Part shown: piece by piece, positions 8,789 through 18,469 of the stretch
How positions within the stretch are numbered: the stretch's first letter is position 1
How the letters are laid out: every line of letters starts with the position of its first letter
Made by a program: the position numbers and the translations under genes
Source of the DNA: JACCZX01 sp963829995
GTDB lineage: Bacteria; Pseudomonadota; Gammaproteobacteria; Burkholderiales; Burkholderiaceae_F
Assembly (NCBI GenBank): GCA_963829995.1
Contig: CAWHKW010000005.1
Location: forward strand, 1-64,000
DNA length: 64,000 nucleotides
Direction: 5' to 3'
Notes under the pieces: generated by a model
Databases searched by the model: none
What the model was told of the DNA's origin: nothing
Seen by the model: the letters and a program-made list of their open reading frames with translations, nothing else

Positions 8789-10184
8789 TTACTGCGCACC
8801 TTCGCCGAACAAAACCACTCTAACCGTTTCCATGATGATCAGCACATCAAGGGCCAGCGAGTGATTTTTGATGTAGTACAGGTCGTACTGCAGCTTGCGC
8901 TCGGCATCTTCAACCGAGGCGCCATACGGATAGCGGATTTGAGCCCACCCGGTTACACCGGGCTTGATCGAATGACGTAAATCGTAAAAGCGGATGCGCT
9001 CCTTCAGCTCCGCCACGAAGGCCGGGCGCTCCGGGCGCGGACCGACAAGGCTCATCTCACCACTAAGTACATTGAACAACTGCGGCAATTCGTCGATGCG
9101 CAGCTTGCGCATGATCCGGCCCACCCCGGTGATACGCGCATCATTGGCGCTCGCCCAGCGAGCGACGCCGTCGCCTTCGGCGTCGACTTGCATGCTGCGG
9201 AACTTGACGCACAGGAACGAACGCCCACCACGGCCAACGCGCTCTTGCCAAAGAAATATTGGTTTGCCGCTTTCGAGGAAGATGGCCGCGGCGGCAAGAA
9301 GCATCACGGGAAACGAAAGTATCAGCAGGACCAGGGCCAGCGTCGCATCAAAAATTCGTTTCACGACCGTGCGAACGGCATCCTGGGCGAAGCCGTCACC
9401 GTAAATGAGCCAGCTGGCCTTTAGCGACTCGATAGGCACTTCCCCGCGCACGCGCTCGTAGAACGCCGACAAATCGCGCACCGGAACCCCGCGGACCCGG
9501 CAGTCGAGCAGATCCCGCAGTGGTAACACGCCGCCGCGCTGATCGCGCACGGCAACAATGACCTCATCTACTTTGAAGCGCTGAACGATTGCGGACAAAT
9601 TAGCCGACGGAGGGAAAATAGCTGCACCGTCCGTTGCGTCCCGCATCACGACGCCATCGTCAGCGCCCGCCGGATAAAAACCGACCACTACGGATCGGCG
9701 TGGCCCTTGATTAATAACGCGCTCAACCGCAACCGCCTCAGCGCCCGTGCCAACAATCAGAACTCTCTGCAAGCCGACGCCGGTGCCTTGCACGGCGGAC
9801 ACTGCGGTACGTATCAGTACGACACCGCCTAGCGCATACAGGCACGCGGTACCCAGCACCTGTCGTCCCACGTTGCCCGCTGACGTCATAGCTGAACAGG
9901 GCGTACGCAATCGGGAAACCGACCACGAGGACCACCGCGGTACGGAGGAATACGACGGTTAAGGACTTCGGCTCACCGATACGAAACAGGCTGAAGACGA
10001 CGCCCAGACCCGTCATGATCAACGCGAACTGGAGGGCAGGAATAAAGGCCGTGGTCGTACCCACCCCATAAGGTCCCAAATGCAGATTCACCGCCAGCAG
10101 CATCGTGAATGTGCAACAGGCGGCAAAGACCGCCATTTCGGTAAGGGCTCCGGCCGAAAAGCGGCGACGCGATAGGCTCAGCAC
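8789..10184 (-). CDS. Exopolysaccharide-initiating sugar transferase (TIGR03013/EpsB-like), frameshifted
   Basis: The gene is split by one frameshift near 9880-9890. The N-terminal part (GTG 10184) encodes about 100 residues of hydrophobic membrane segments ending ALFSYDV. Sense resumes in another frame at AGNVGRQVLGTACLYALGGVV and continues to 8789. The C-terminal half is a bacterial sugar transferase domain: KRIFDATLALVLL, VGRGGRSFLCVKFRSMQ, LPQLFNVLSGEMSLVGPRPERP and WAQIRYPYGASVEDAERKLQYDLYYI. The combined length of about 465 residues is normal for the family, so an indel error or a very recent mutation is likely. It transfers the first sugar phosphate to undecaprenyl phosphate. Confidence 0.88.
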
Positions 10185-10533
10185 TGCAATACCTCTTCTT
10201 ATTAATCACCAGACTTCGCCCCGTTCCCCCGTCCGCCTGTTGATCGACGGATTCCGAGTAAGTTAACCACGCAAACCTTCGCCAATGTGACCGGGAGCAA
10301 TTCCAACTCCTGCCGGCGTCGATCGGTTGACGCTACCTAGTGTCGACGGATCATTCGGATACCGATATCAAACTAATCGGTCGGAAAATTCCGCCTTTTT
10401 ACGCTTGACAACAGACACCAACTATGGCGAGCGGAGAGGGTAATACGATGTGTAGTACGTTCCAACCGCCAACCGTCGGTTTCCGACCTGTGGCTATCAC
10501 GGGTTTTAGTGAATGGCCGGATTAGGTAATTCG
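10185..10533. other. Non-coding gap upstream of the sugar-transferase operon
   Basis: These 349 bp separate two minus-strand genes. I see no convincing reading frame. The segment is less GC-rich than its surroundings. It holds a sigma-54-like element on the minus strand at 10296-10311 and a small GTCGG-TTT-CCGAC hairpin at 10475-10487 without a T tract. It is the most likely promoter region for the sugar-transferase-to-FemAB operon. Confidence 0.5.
10296..10311 (-). promoter_or_regulatory. Candidate sigma-54 promoter for the exopolysaccharide operon
   Basis: On the minus strand the sequence reads AGGAGTTGGAATTGCT. The invariant GG and GC are separated by exactly 10 bases and the -12 block TTGCT matches consensus, but the -24 block lacks TGGCAC. 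It lies about 110 bases upstream of the sugar-transferase start. Because a sigma-54 activator (PrsR) is encoded in the same locus, control by it is plausible. The match is partial, so confidence is limited. Confidence 0.35.
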
Positions 10534-11814
10534 TCAGAGCCGCCACACCGATAAGCCGCGCGCTCTTAACGCAGCAGCATCAGCCTGGCACTTCACATCG
10601 ACGTAAAGCGCTCCGGGCATAAGCTTCTGCATTACGTCGTCTACTGAACGGTGTACGAGAGACTGGTGCGCCACCGCCGCTACCAAAGCGTGCGCCCGCG
10701 GAAGGTCGTCCCACGCCGTCAGCGGAAGGCCATAGTGGCTCATTGCCTCGCCCGCATCGGCGACCGGGTCATGGACGGTAACTACCGCCCCATACGATTG
10801 AAGCTCGCGAATGACGTCGATCACCTTGGAGTTGCGCAAGTCCGGGCAGTTTTCCTTGAAGGTGAGCCCAAGCACGATGACGTTCGCGCCCTTTACGGAA
10901 ACACCCGACTGGATCAGGCTCTTGACGGTTTGCTCGGCGATGAACTTGCCCATGCCGTCGTTGATGCGCCGTCCGGCCAGTATCACCTGCGGGTGGTAGC
11001 CAAGCTTGTCGGCCTTGTGCGTCAGGTAATACGGATCAACGCCGATGCAATGGCCGCCGACAAGTCCAGGTCGAAATGGTAAAAAATTCCACTTCGTGCC
11101 CGCCGCATGTAGAACTTCCATCGTGTCAATGCCAATCCGATGGAAGATGAGCGAGAGTTCGTTCATCAGCGCGATGTTCAGATCTCGCTGCGTGTTTTCG
11201 ATGACCTTGGCCGCCTCGGCAACCATGATGCTCGACGCACGATAGACGCCGGCGGTGATCACCTGTTCGTAGGTCCGGGCAATGCGGTCCAGCGTCTCTG
11301 GCGTGTCACCGGCAACGACTTTAACTATCCGCGTCAGTGTGTGCTCGCGGTCGCCGGGGTTAATGCGTTCCGGCGAGTAGCCGACGAAAAAATCGCGCTT
11401 CCACTTCAGTTTGGACTCGCGCTCAAGAATGGGAATGCAGATCTCCTCCGTGGCCCCCGGATACACCGTCGACTCGTAAACGACAGTCGCCCCCTTTTTC
11501 AAATTGCGGCCGACGGCAGTGCTGGCTCCGATCAATGGACCGAAGTCGGGTTGATGAGCATCGTCGATTGGAGTGGGCACAGCGACAACGATGATGTCGG
11601 CGGACTGCAGCTGCGTGGCATCGGTCGTGGGCTCGAGCAAAGAAGCCGCTGCTAACTGGTCTGGCGTTACTTCACCGGTTGGGTCGATGTGTCGCCGATA
11701 GGCATCCACCTTTTCGGTCGATAAATCCAGGCCGATCGTCCGAAATTTCTTGCCGAACTCGACGGCCAACGGCAAACCGACGTAGCCCAGACCTACCACT
11801 GCAATGACTTGCAT
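10534..11814 (-). CDS. tviB: Nucleotide-sugar dehydrogenase (TviB/WbpA-type UDP-N-acetylhexosamine 6-dehydrogenase)
   Basis: 426 residues. The Rossmann start is VIAVVGLGYVGLPLAVEFG, the central domain has YSPERINPGD, and the catalytic cysteine is in GGHCIGVDPYYLTHKA. The NAD-binding C-terminal domain contains LGLTFKENCPDLRNSKV. It oxidises a UDP-HexNAc to the uronic acid with two NAD. With WecB in the same locus the product could be UDP-GlcNAcA or UDP-ManNAcA; TviB-like sequence features favour GlcNAc as substrate, but this is not certain. It is 31 bp downstream of prsT and probably co-transcribed with it. Confidence 0.88.
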   Translation of the reverse strand: MQVIAVVGLGYVGLPLAVEFGKKFRTIGLDLSTEKVDAYRRHIDPTGEVTPDQLAAASLLEPTTDATQLQSADIIVVAVPTPIDDAHQPDFGPLIGASTAVGRNLKKGATVVYESTVYPGATEEICIPILERESKLKWKRDFFVGYSPERINPGDREHTLTRIVKVVAGDTPETLDRIARTYEQVITAGVYRASSIMVAEAAKVIENTQRDLNIALMNELSLIFHRIGIDTMEVLHAAGTKWNFLPFRPGLVGGHCIGVDPYYLTHKADKLGYHPQVILAGRRINDGMGKFIAEQTVKSLIQSGVSVKGANVIVLGLTFKENCPDLRNSKVIDVIRELQSYGAVVTVHDPVADAGEAMSHYGLPLTAWDDLPRAHALVAAVAHQSLVHRSVDDVMQKLMPGALYVDVKCQADAAALRARGLSVWRL

Positions 11815-11845
11815 CCCGATTGCTCTTAGCCGCGCTGAGCGGCGT

Positions 11846-14638
11846 TTAAAGTTGTTTCAGCAAAGTGGGAATCTCCGACTTCCCCGGGAACTCGTCAGTC
11901 ACGGCCTGCAGCGCGGTCAGTTCCTTGCGAGCGTCTTCGGTGCGACCCGCCTTCACCAGCGCCTTGGCGTAGTTAAGGCGGATGTCGTGGCGCTTTGGTG
12001 CAAGATCAGTGGCCTTCTTCAAGTACTCGAGTCCTTTACTCGCATCGCCTTTGGACACCAGAAGGGTGCCGAGAGTATCCAGGGCGGCCGCATTTTCAGG
12101 TGCCAACCGAACCGCGCGCTCGGCATAACCGATCGCCTTGGGGTCACCCAGCTGACCGGCGGACCAAGCAAGATTGTTGAGGGCCACCACGTTGTCGGGC
12201 TGAAGTGCGATAACGGCCTGGTAAAGCGTTACCGCCGAGCGATAATTTTTCTCTCCCAGGGCGCGCTCCGCCAAATAAACGCGGAAAGTTGCGTCCTTCG
12301 GATGTTCTGCTAACCACTTCTTCGCAAACGCATCGGCCTCGGCTGCTTTGCCAGTCCGATTCAGCGTTGAGTGCAGCTTCAACGCCAGCCCTTCAGAAGT
12401 CGGTTCGACTTTCAGCGCATCGCGATAGGCGCGCTCGGCTTGTCCCCAGTTCTGCGTCGCCGTATGGACGTCGCCTTCGAGCGCGAAGCCAACGGCAACC
12501 TTCGGTTTCGTCGATTGGAGACTCTTCGCTTCCTTTATCGCTTCGTCAGGCTTTTCTGAAAGCACATAGCCAACAACAAGATTGCGTGCGATCCCAAGGT
12601 CATCGGGCGCCAGCTTCTGCGCCTTACGCAGCAAATCTATGGTCTTGGGATAGTCCTTGCGCTTCGCGTACATGGCCGCGAGGTGAACCAGCGGCGCCGC
12701 GGACCCGGGTTCGAGCGTCGCCCATCGATTCAGCGTCTCAATGGCTTGATTGGTTTCACCGGCCGCTTCATGCGCCTGCGCGAGCGCACCCAGAATGCGA
12801 GGCTCGTTTCGAAGCGCTGAGGCGGCTTCCTGCGCCGTGGTCAGTGCTGCCGCGGAATCCTTGTTACGCAGGTGAAAGCCGATCAGCGCGAGTCGCGCTG
12901 GAACCGATTGTGGGTTCGCACTGATCGCACGCTGCAGAGTCGCCAGGATCTCGGCGGGTGGGGCACCGGTACGGCCCATGACATCTGCTAATGCGAGCAG
13001 CGCCTGCTCGTTTTTGGGTTCCTTCGCAACGAGCGCCTCGAGTCGCTTGCGCGCGTCCGCGGGCTTTTTCTCAGCGATGTCGAGCCGCGCCAGGTTGACG
13101 ATCGCAGGCAAGTAGGTCGGACTCAGCTCGACCGCCTTGGTGAAAGCCGCGCGCGCAGCAGCCCGGTCGTTGCGTGCCGCATGAACCGCTCCCAGCATCT
13201 GGTGCGACAAGGGATTGGTCGGGTACTTCTTGGCGAAAGCATTGGCGGCCTGGAGCGCTCCATTCAGATCGTTTCTTCTCGCGTGGCCGATAATCAGCGC
13301 CATGTCGGCCTGCATCGGGGCGCCATCGAGAGTGGTGGCCGCCTCTAGTTCACGAATACCGGCGTCGGCGTCGCCCTTCGACAGCGCGATCTGACCCAGC
13401 CGCGTCCGCGCAAGCGACTCCTGCGGTTTGGAGTCGGTGGCTGCAGCGTAGTAGAGCGACGCCTGCTTCAAATCTCCGTTCGCGAGGTAGGTTTCGCCCG
13501 CCAGTAGCAGTACTTGCGGATCGCTCCGCGTTCCGGACGCGAGCATTGGCTGGATCGACTCCAGTGCCTTGGCTGGCTGATGGGCACCCAGGTATGTGCG
13601 TACCAGCATTCGACGCGCACCGGCGTGCTGGGGCGCGAGCGCAACGGCTTTGCGCAAGTAGCCCTCGGCCGTTGCCGCCTGTCCCGCTTGCAGCTCTACG
13701 GCTCCAGCCAACACCAGGCTTGGCACGTGTTCCGGAGCGCGCTTAAGCACCTGCTGCGCCGTGTCGCGCGCCTTGACGAGGTCGTTCTTCCCAAGCGCGA
13801 TCACGGCGTCAAAGTACTGCGTGCGCAGGTCGCTGCGCACCGATCGTGCTGCATCGAGCTGGACGGCGGCCGCGTCGAATTGCTTTTCGTTGATCAGCAG
13901 TTGAATTAACGCATAGCGCGCCGGCATGAAGCTTCCATCTGCGGCGACCGCTTGCTCCAGTGAGCTCTTTGCACCGGCTCGATCGCCGCGAGAGAAACGA
14001 ACATCCGCTTGCAACGCATACGCCTCGGCCGCTTTCGGGTGCGCCTGGATGACCGCGTCGATCAATCGACTCGCATCATCGATCTTGCCGTCGGCTGCCA
14101 GCAGCCGCGCGAGGCCAAGCTGGGCCGGTGGATAGTCACGCTTCAGTGCAGCTGCCGCATTGAACGATGCAGTCGCGTCGCTCAACTTCCCGAGCTGAAG
14201 TTGGGCTTGGCCGACGGTTGCCCTGAGCGCCGCCTCGGCGTCCGGAACAGTCAGCTTGCGGCCACCCAGCTCGGCAACGAGCTTTTCCGCTTCCCCCTGT
14301 TCGAGCATCGCGCGCGCCAGCAGCGGTAAGACGACGTCTTCCGGTTGCCCGTATTCGAGCGCCTTGCGGAACTCCCTCTGCGCGCCGACCGGATCGCCTA
14401 CATTCAACGAGGCGCGGCCCAGCAGCAGCCTCACCTCGCCGTCGGTAGGCTTCTGCTGTACTGCATTCCGCAATTGAATAATCGCCGCCTTGTGCTCGCC
14501 TTTCGCTTCGTAGGCCCGAGCCGACGCAATGAGCGCGTCGGGACTCTCCTTGCTACATGCCGGCAACAGCAACATCGAAACGACTGCCAGCGCAAGCACT
14601 GGCCACTGTCGCCTTCCGCACGCAGAAAACAATCGCAT
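11846..14638 (-). CDS. prsT: PEP-CTERM system TPR-repeat lipoprotein PrsT
   Basis: About 930 residues. A lipoprotein signal peptide ends LLLPAC (MRLFSACGRRQWPVLALAV start), followed by a nearly continuous array of more than 20 tetratricopeptide repeats such as AIIQLRNAVQQKPTDGEVRLLLGRA and AIGYAERAVRLAPENAAALDTLGTLL. Architecture and length match PrsT, which accompanies PrsK and PrsR in exosortase-A loci. It is probably anchored in the envelope as a protein-interaction scaffold; the exact role is unknown. ATG 14638 is preferred because GGAGAG lies seven bases upstream; a GTG at 14653 is in frame. Confidence 0.92.
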   Translation of the reverse strand: MRLFSACGRRQWPVLALAVVSMLLLPACSKESPDALIASARAYEAKGEHKAAIIQLRNAVQQKPTDGEVRLLLGRASLNVGDPVGAQREFRKALEYGQPEDVVLPLLARAMLEQGEAEKLVAELGGRKLTVPDAEAALRATVGQAQLQLGKLSDATASFNAAAALKRDYPPAQLGLARLLAADGKIDDASRLIDAVIQAHPKAAEAYALQADVRFSRGDRAGAKSSLEQAVAADGSFMPARYALIQLLINEKQFDAAAVQLDAARSVRSDLRTQYFDAVIALGKNDLVKARDTAQQVLKRAPEHVPSLVLAGAVELQAGQAATAEGYLRKAVALAPQHAGARRMLVRTYLGAHQPAKALESIQPMLASGTRSDPQVLLLAGETYLANGDLKQASLYYAAATDSKPQESLARTRLGQIALSKGDADAGIRELEAATTLDGAPMQADMALIIGHARRNDLNGALQAANAFAKKYPTNPLSHQMLGAVHAARNDRAAARAAFTKAVELSPTYLPAIVNLARLDIAEKKPADARKRLEALVAKEPKNEQALLALADVMGRTGAPPAEILATLQRAISANPQSVPARLALIGFHLRNKDSAAALTTAQEAASALRNEPRILGALAQAHEAAGETNQAIETLNRWATLEPGSAAPLVHLAAMYAKRKDYPKTIDLLRKAQKLAPDDLGIARNLVVGYVLSEKPDEAIKEAKSLQSTKPKVAVGFALEGDVHTATQNWGQAERAYRDALKVEPTSEGLALKLHSTLNRTGKAAEADAFAKKWLAEHPKDATFRVYLAERALGEKNYRSAVTLYQAVIALQPDNVVALNNLAWSAGQLGDPKAIGYAERAVRLAPENAAALDTLGTLLVSKGDASKGLEYLKKATDLAPKRHDIRLNYAKALVKAGRTEDARKELTALQAVTDEFPGKSEIPTLLKQL

Positions 14639-14655
14639 GATGATTCTCTCCACCG

Positions 14656-16020
14656 TTAGTCGTGCTTGCGCAGCCCGAAACGGTTTAACAGATCGTAGAG
14701 TGTCGGCCGACTAACCCCAAGCAGATCGGCCGCTTTCGACAAGTTACCATTGGCGCGAGCCAGAGCGCGCGCGACTTCGCGCCGTTCGGCGCTGTCCCGC
14801 GCCTCTCGCAGGTTCAACGCCTCAACCTCCGATGACCCATTTCCCGCGGACAGTCCGAGGTCGCCGGCTTGAATTATCGGTCCATCCGCCATGATCACAG
14901 CGCGCTTGATGACGTTCTCCATCTCGCGGACGTTGCCGGGCCACCGGTGACTCTCGATCGCATCTAGCGCATCGGTGGCGATAGTCAGATGACCGCGCTT
15001 CAGTTCGTCTGCGAAACGCCGGGTCAATGCGTGCGCGAGAAGCACCGCATCACCCGAGCGATCGCGCAGTGGCGGCACCTGAATAACTATTCCGGCCAGT
15101 CGATAAAACAGATCTTCGCGAAACGTTCCTTCGGCAATTCTTGCCTGCAGATCCTGGTGCGTGGCACAGACAATGCGCACGTCAACCGGAATCTCCGCTC
15201 TTCCGCCCAGCCGCTCGATGGAACGTTCCTGCAGGAAACGTAGCAGTTTGGCCTGCAATGTGGCGGGCAGATCGCCGATCTCATCGAGAAAGAGCGTGCC
15301 TTTGTTGGCAGTTTCGATGCGCCCGATGGTCTGCTTGGCGGCGCCTGTAAACGCACCTCGCTCGTAGCCGAACAGCTCGCTCTCGAGCAATGTTTCGGGA
15401 ATGGCAGCACAGTTGATTGCCACAAAACGTTGCTTGCTTCGGGTTGACGAGTCGTGCAGCGCCCGCGCCAGAAGTTCCTTGCCTGTGCCTGATTCACCCA
15501 GCAAAAGGACGGTGGCATCCGTTGCCGCTACCTTCTCCACCATTCGGCATACCGCAACCATCTCGGGTGCGCCGGTGATGATTCCTCCAATCGCGCCTGC
15601 CTGCGAGGCCAGCAGGCGGCGATTCTCGAGCTGAAGCTCGTGCATGCGAAATGCGCGGTCGATGATCAGCGAGAGAACCCCGGGCTCGAACGGTTTGGCA
15701 AAGAAATCATGAGCGCCTTGCGAGACGGCCTGCAGTGCATTTGCTACGTCGTTCTGACCTGTCAGCACAATTATTTTTGTGTCAGGCGCTAGCTCGAGTA
15801 TCTGCCCAAGCGCCTTAAATCCTTCGGTGACGCCGTCGGAATCTGGTGGCAGTCCGAGGTCAAGCGTCACCACGGCGGGCTCGCTGCGACGCAGCTCTGC
15901 AATCGCTTCTTCGCGATCAGACGCCAACGCCACCTCGTACGCGTCGAACGCCCACTTCATCTGAACCTGCAGTGCAGGATCGTCTTCGACGATCAACAGA
16001 GGTCTCCGTGTCTCGCTCAC
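14656..16020 (-). CDS. prsR: PEP-CTERM system response regulator, sigma-54 activator PrsR
   Basis: 454 residues in NtrC architecture. The receiver domain has LLIVEDD at 8-14 and phospho-acceptor Asp54 in VVTLDLGLP. The AAA domain has Walker A GESGTGKE at 175-182, the sigma-54-contacting GAFTGA loop at 222-227 and Walker B TLFLDE at 242-247. A Fis-type helix-turn-helix occupies about 426-449 (NLSKAADLLGVSRPTLYDLL). It activates sigma-54 promoters after phosphorylation by PrsK. The start is GTG 16020, overlapping the prsK stop (GTGA); longer readings are shadows. A matching sigma-54 promoter is present at 18401. Confidence 0.94.
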   Translation of the reverse strand: MSETRRPLLIVEDDPALQVQMKWAFDAYEVALASDREEAIAELRRSEPAVVTLDLGLPPDSDGVTEGFKALGQILELAPDTKIIVLTGQNDVANALQAVSQGAHDFFAKPFEPGVLSLIIDRAFRMHELQLENRRLLASQAGAIGGIITGAPEMVAVCRMVEKVAATDATVLLLGESGTGKELLARALHDSSTRSKQRFVAINCAAIPETLLESELFGYERGAFTGAAKQTIGRIETANKGTLFLDEIGDLPATLQAKLLRFLQERSIERLGGRAEIPVDVRIVCATHQDLQARIAEGTFREDLFYRLAGIVIQVPPLRDRSGDAVLLAHALTRRFADELKRGHLTIATDALDAIESHRWPGNVREMENVIKRAVIMADGPIIQAGDLGLSAGNGSSEVEALNLREARDSAERREVARALARANGNLSKAADLLGVSRPTLYDLLNRFGLRKHD

Positions 16021-18112
16021 GACGTGGTCTCCGGCGTCGGTACCACCGGCGCAGCACGCAGCCGAACTCGAACGCAAGTTCCCTGGTCGGGTGCACTCTC
16101 AACCTCGATTTGACCGCCAATCTGCTTAACGTACTGCTGACTCTCGTACGCTCCAATGCCGGTGCCGCTGTCCTTCGTTGTCTGGAAGGGTTTGAAGAGT
16201 CGATCCCTCACAAAGTCCGGAGTCATGCCTTTGCCCTTATCGCTCACGTCAATGACGACATCGTCGCCGTCGCGCATCGCTCGCATCACGACAGGCGAAT
16301 CGTCTCCCGACGCCTCCACGGCATTCTGAACCAAGTGCCCGAGCACGCGCTCGAGGCGGTCCTCATGACCCCGTACCAGCAGACCGGCCGGTGCGTCGAC
16401 TTCCACGCTGGAACGACCCTTAGAGTGAAGCGCTTGAATCCGCGTTCGCAACTAGGCTGATATCTACCAAACGCATCCGGTCAATCGATGAGGCATCTGG
16501 GCGCAACTGCATCGTCAATTGATGCATCTTGCCGACGACGTGCTGGACCGTATTCAGCATGTCACGCTGGAACTCTGGGTTATTGCGATGGCGTTCGGCA
16601 TTGCTGAGCAGCAACTGTAGTTGAGCAATCAAATTCTTTAGGTCATGAACGACAAAGGCTGACAGACGGTTGAATGCATCGAACTTATTGGCTTCAAGCA
16701 GCGCTTCGGCGGCCATCGCATATGCGAGGTAACTAGACGCCTGCTGTCCCGCAGTCCTGAGTAGATCGAGCACTTCCCAGTCAATCTCGACCCGGATACG
16801 CGGGTTCACGAGTACTACAAATCCAATCAATTCCTCCCCGGTTAAAAGCGGGACGATCAACCATGCGTCTCGCATCGATTCGATCGAGGGTGGCAGCGTC
16901 AACTCCTGGTACTTGGCCGGCTGGCGCCGGAAATCGCTGATCTCCACGACCCAGCCGGTGCGGCGCAGAAACGAAGGGAGCGCAGACTCTACCGATTCGA
17001 TTGCGTCGGTGCGCGGCAACGAGGACCGCTCCACTTGTCGATAGCCACTCCCTTGTTCCTTTAACCATAGCGCTCCTCCCGAGCTTTCCACCAGATTGGC
17101 AAGCGCGCGGATGCAGGACATCCTTGCCTGCTCAGCAGGTCCGGCAGCAAGGGTTTGCGTAAATCGAAGCCACTCTTCCCGATAGTCGTAGCGATACGCG
17201 AAGAAATTCTTCGCTACCAAGACTCGCAATTTCGCGCGGAAGGTCGCTGAAACACTGACCATCGCCAGCAGCAATAAGGCCGCAAACAGCAGCGCGACTT
17301 CGAGCGCCTTGCCCCATGACCCGCCAAAGTAGCGAAGATAGAAACCGCCGGTCGCTACCAGAACCAGGTAGGCACCCGACGCCAGCAAGGCCGTGGATCC
17401 GGCCACTACGCCACGCGAAAGCACGACGTCAAAGGACCAATTCTTGGTTCGATCGAACGTCAACGCAAACAACGGGACCGTCATCGCTTGAGCAATGCCG
17501 CGCGCCGCCCACAGGTTTTCATCGAGCACGCGGAAAAGCACCGCGTCGGAATAGAGAATGACGTCGTAGGCGAAGATCGCGGCAAATGCGAGGATCAGCG
17601 GTCTCACATGCCAGCGCGAACGCGACGGCGTGCGACGGTAGCACTGCTCAGTCAGCACAAGCCCAAGAATCGCGACCGCGAGGGAGACGCCGAAGGCAAG
17701 CAGATGATTTGATCGGCCAAGTTCCGGAATCCCAGGCGGAGGCGCGCCGATGACGATCATCACAGCAACGATGAGAATTGCGGCTGCCACCATAAGCGCC
17801 GTCACCACCGCTCGGGACATCCTTGTCGAACCATCGCGAGGACCGAGGAAGACCACCATGAAGCCGAGGGCGGCACCGGTCCTGAGCGAGTCCAGCACGT
17901 GAGTCGCATTCCAGGTTTGCGACGATGGACTCAGAGCGAAGAAAACCGCCGCAGCTGCAGCAGCTGCGCTCAGCATCAAGCGTCGCTAGCAGGAACGCAG
18001 GGCGCCCGCCGCGCGCTCTGGCCTTGGCGACGTGAAATGAAAACCCCCCGAAGACCAGAATCGCAATTCCGTACGACCAAACACTGGGGCTGGTGAACCA
18101 ACGAGTTTCCAA
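16017..18112 (-). CDS. prsK: PEP-CTERM system sensor histidine kinase PrsK, with two frameshifts
   Basis: Three pieces in different frames make one PrsK of about 698 codons, the normal family length. They are a membrane N-terminus starting at TTG 18112 (SVWSYGIAILVFGGFSFHV), a central piece with about eight transmembrane segments, GAF-like region and H-box (AFVVHDLKNLIAQLQLLLSNAE), and the HATPase C-terminus (HLVQNAVEAS, DKGKGM, PFQTTKDSGTGIGAYES). The shifts fall near 17980 and between about 16420 and 16450. Each is explained by a single-base indel. It senses an unknown signal at the inner membrane and phosphorylates PrsR, whose gene it overlaps. Confidence 0.88.
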
Positions 18113-18351
18113 GGGAACAGTCAGATCAGGAAGGCGTAAACGGAACCTAAGGGAGAACGCGCGCCGTATGAATTGAGAAGTTTCACGGCCTTAAGGCGGC
18201 AGCAGCATAACGGCGAGCAACATTGCCAGCGTTGACAATAACTCCGTCCAGTTGAATCCCTTGCGCCTACCCGTGCAGTCTTCGAACACGGCATGCGCGA
18301 GTCTTCGCCCGGCGGCGAATCGCCTTATGACTGGCTCGGATGTCGATTTTT

Positions 18352-18382
18352 CTTACGCTTGCCGCCACAGTGTGAGTGTAAG
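18352..18382. promoter_or_regulatory. Interrupted inverted repeat upstream of sigma-54 promoter
   Basis: CTTACGCT at 18352-18359 and AGTGTAAG at 18375-18382 are inverted copies matching in 7 of 8 positions, centred about 34 bp upstream of the -24 element. This could be an operator or an activator site for PrsR. It sits closer to the promoter than typical enhancers, so the role is uncertain. Confidence 0.35.
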
Positions 18383-18400
18383 TGCTTGATAAATCGCAGG

Positions 18401-18416
18401 TGGCACGGAAACCGCT
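18401..18416 (+). promoter_or_regulatory. Sigma-54 promoter of the PEP-CTERM protein gene
   Basis: The sequence TGGCACGGAAACCGCT has a perfect TGGCAC -24 block and the invariant GG and GC pairs separated by exactly 10 bases. The -12 block is CCGCT instead of TTGCT. Transcription would start near 18427, leaving a leader of about 43 bases before the ATG at 18470. The sigma-54 activator PrsR is encoded divergently nearby, and PEP-CTERM genes of other species are known to be under RpoN/PrsR control. Confidence 0.75.
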
Positions 18417-18469
18417 AGGGGCTCGGGCGGAGGGCGGTTAATTCATTGACTTGTTGTCGGAGGGGACGC

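Larger units (their letters stand above)
18113..18469. other. Divergent intergenic region between prsK and the PEP-CTERM gene
   Basis: 357 bp without a supported gene. It contains a strong sigma-54 promoter for the PEP-CTERM gene (18401-18416), an interrupted inverted repeat just upstream (18352-18382), and presumably the prsK promoter on the other strand, which I could not place. A TGGCAATGTTGCT string on the minus strand at 18216-18228 resembles sigma-54 elements but has the wrong spacing. Confidence 0.6.

Noticed and set aside
18216..18228. TGGCAATGTTGCT on the minus strand as a sigma-54 promoter for prsK
   Set aside because: GG and GC are only 7 bases apart instead of 10, so it cannot place both contacts correctly.
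18190..18330. Small minus-strand peptide ending TELLSTLAMLLAVMLLPP
   Set aside because: Only a GTG start with no ribosome-binding site and no recognised family; a hydrophobic string alone is not enough.
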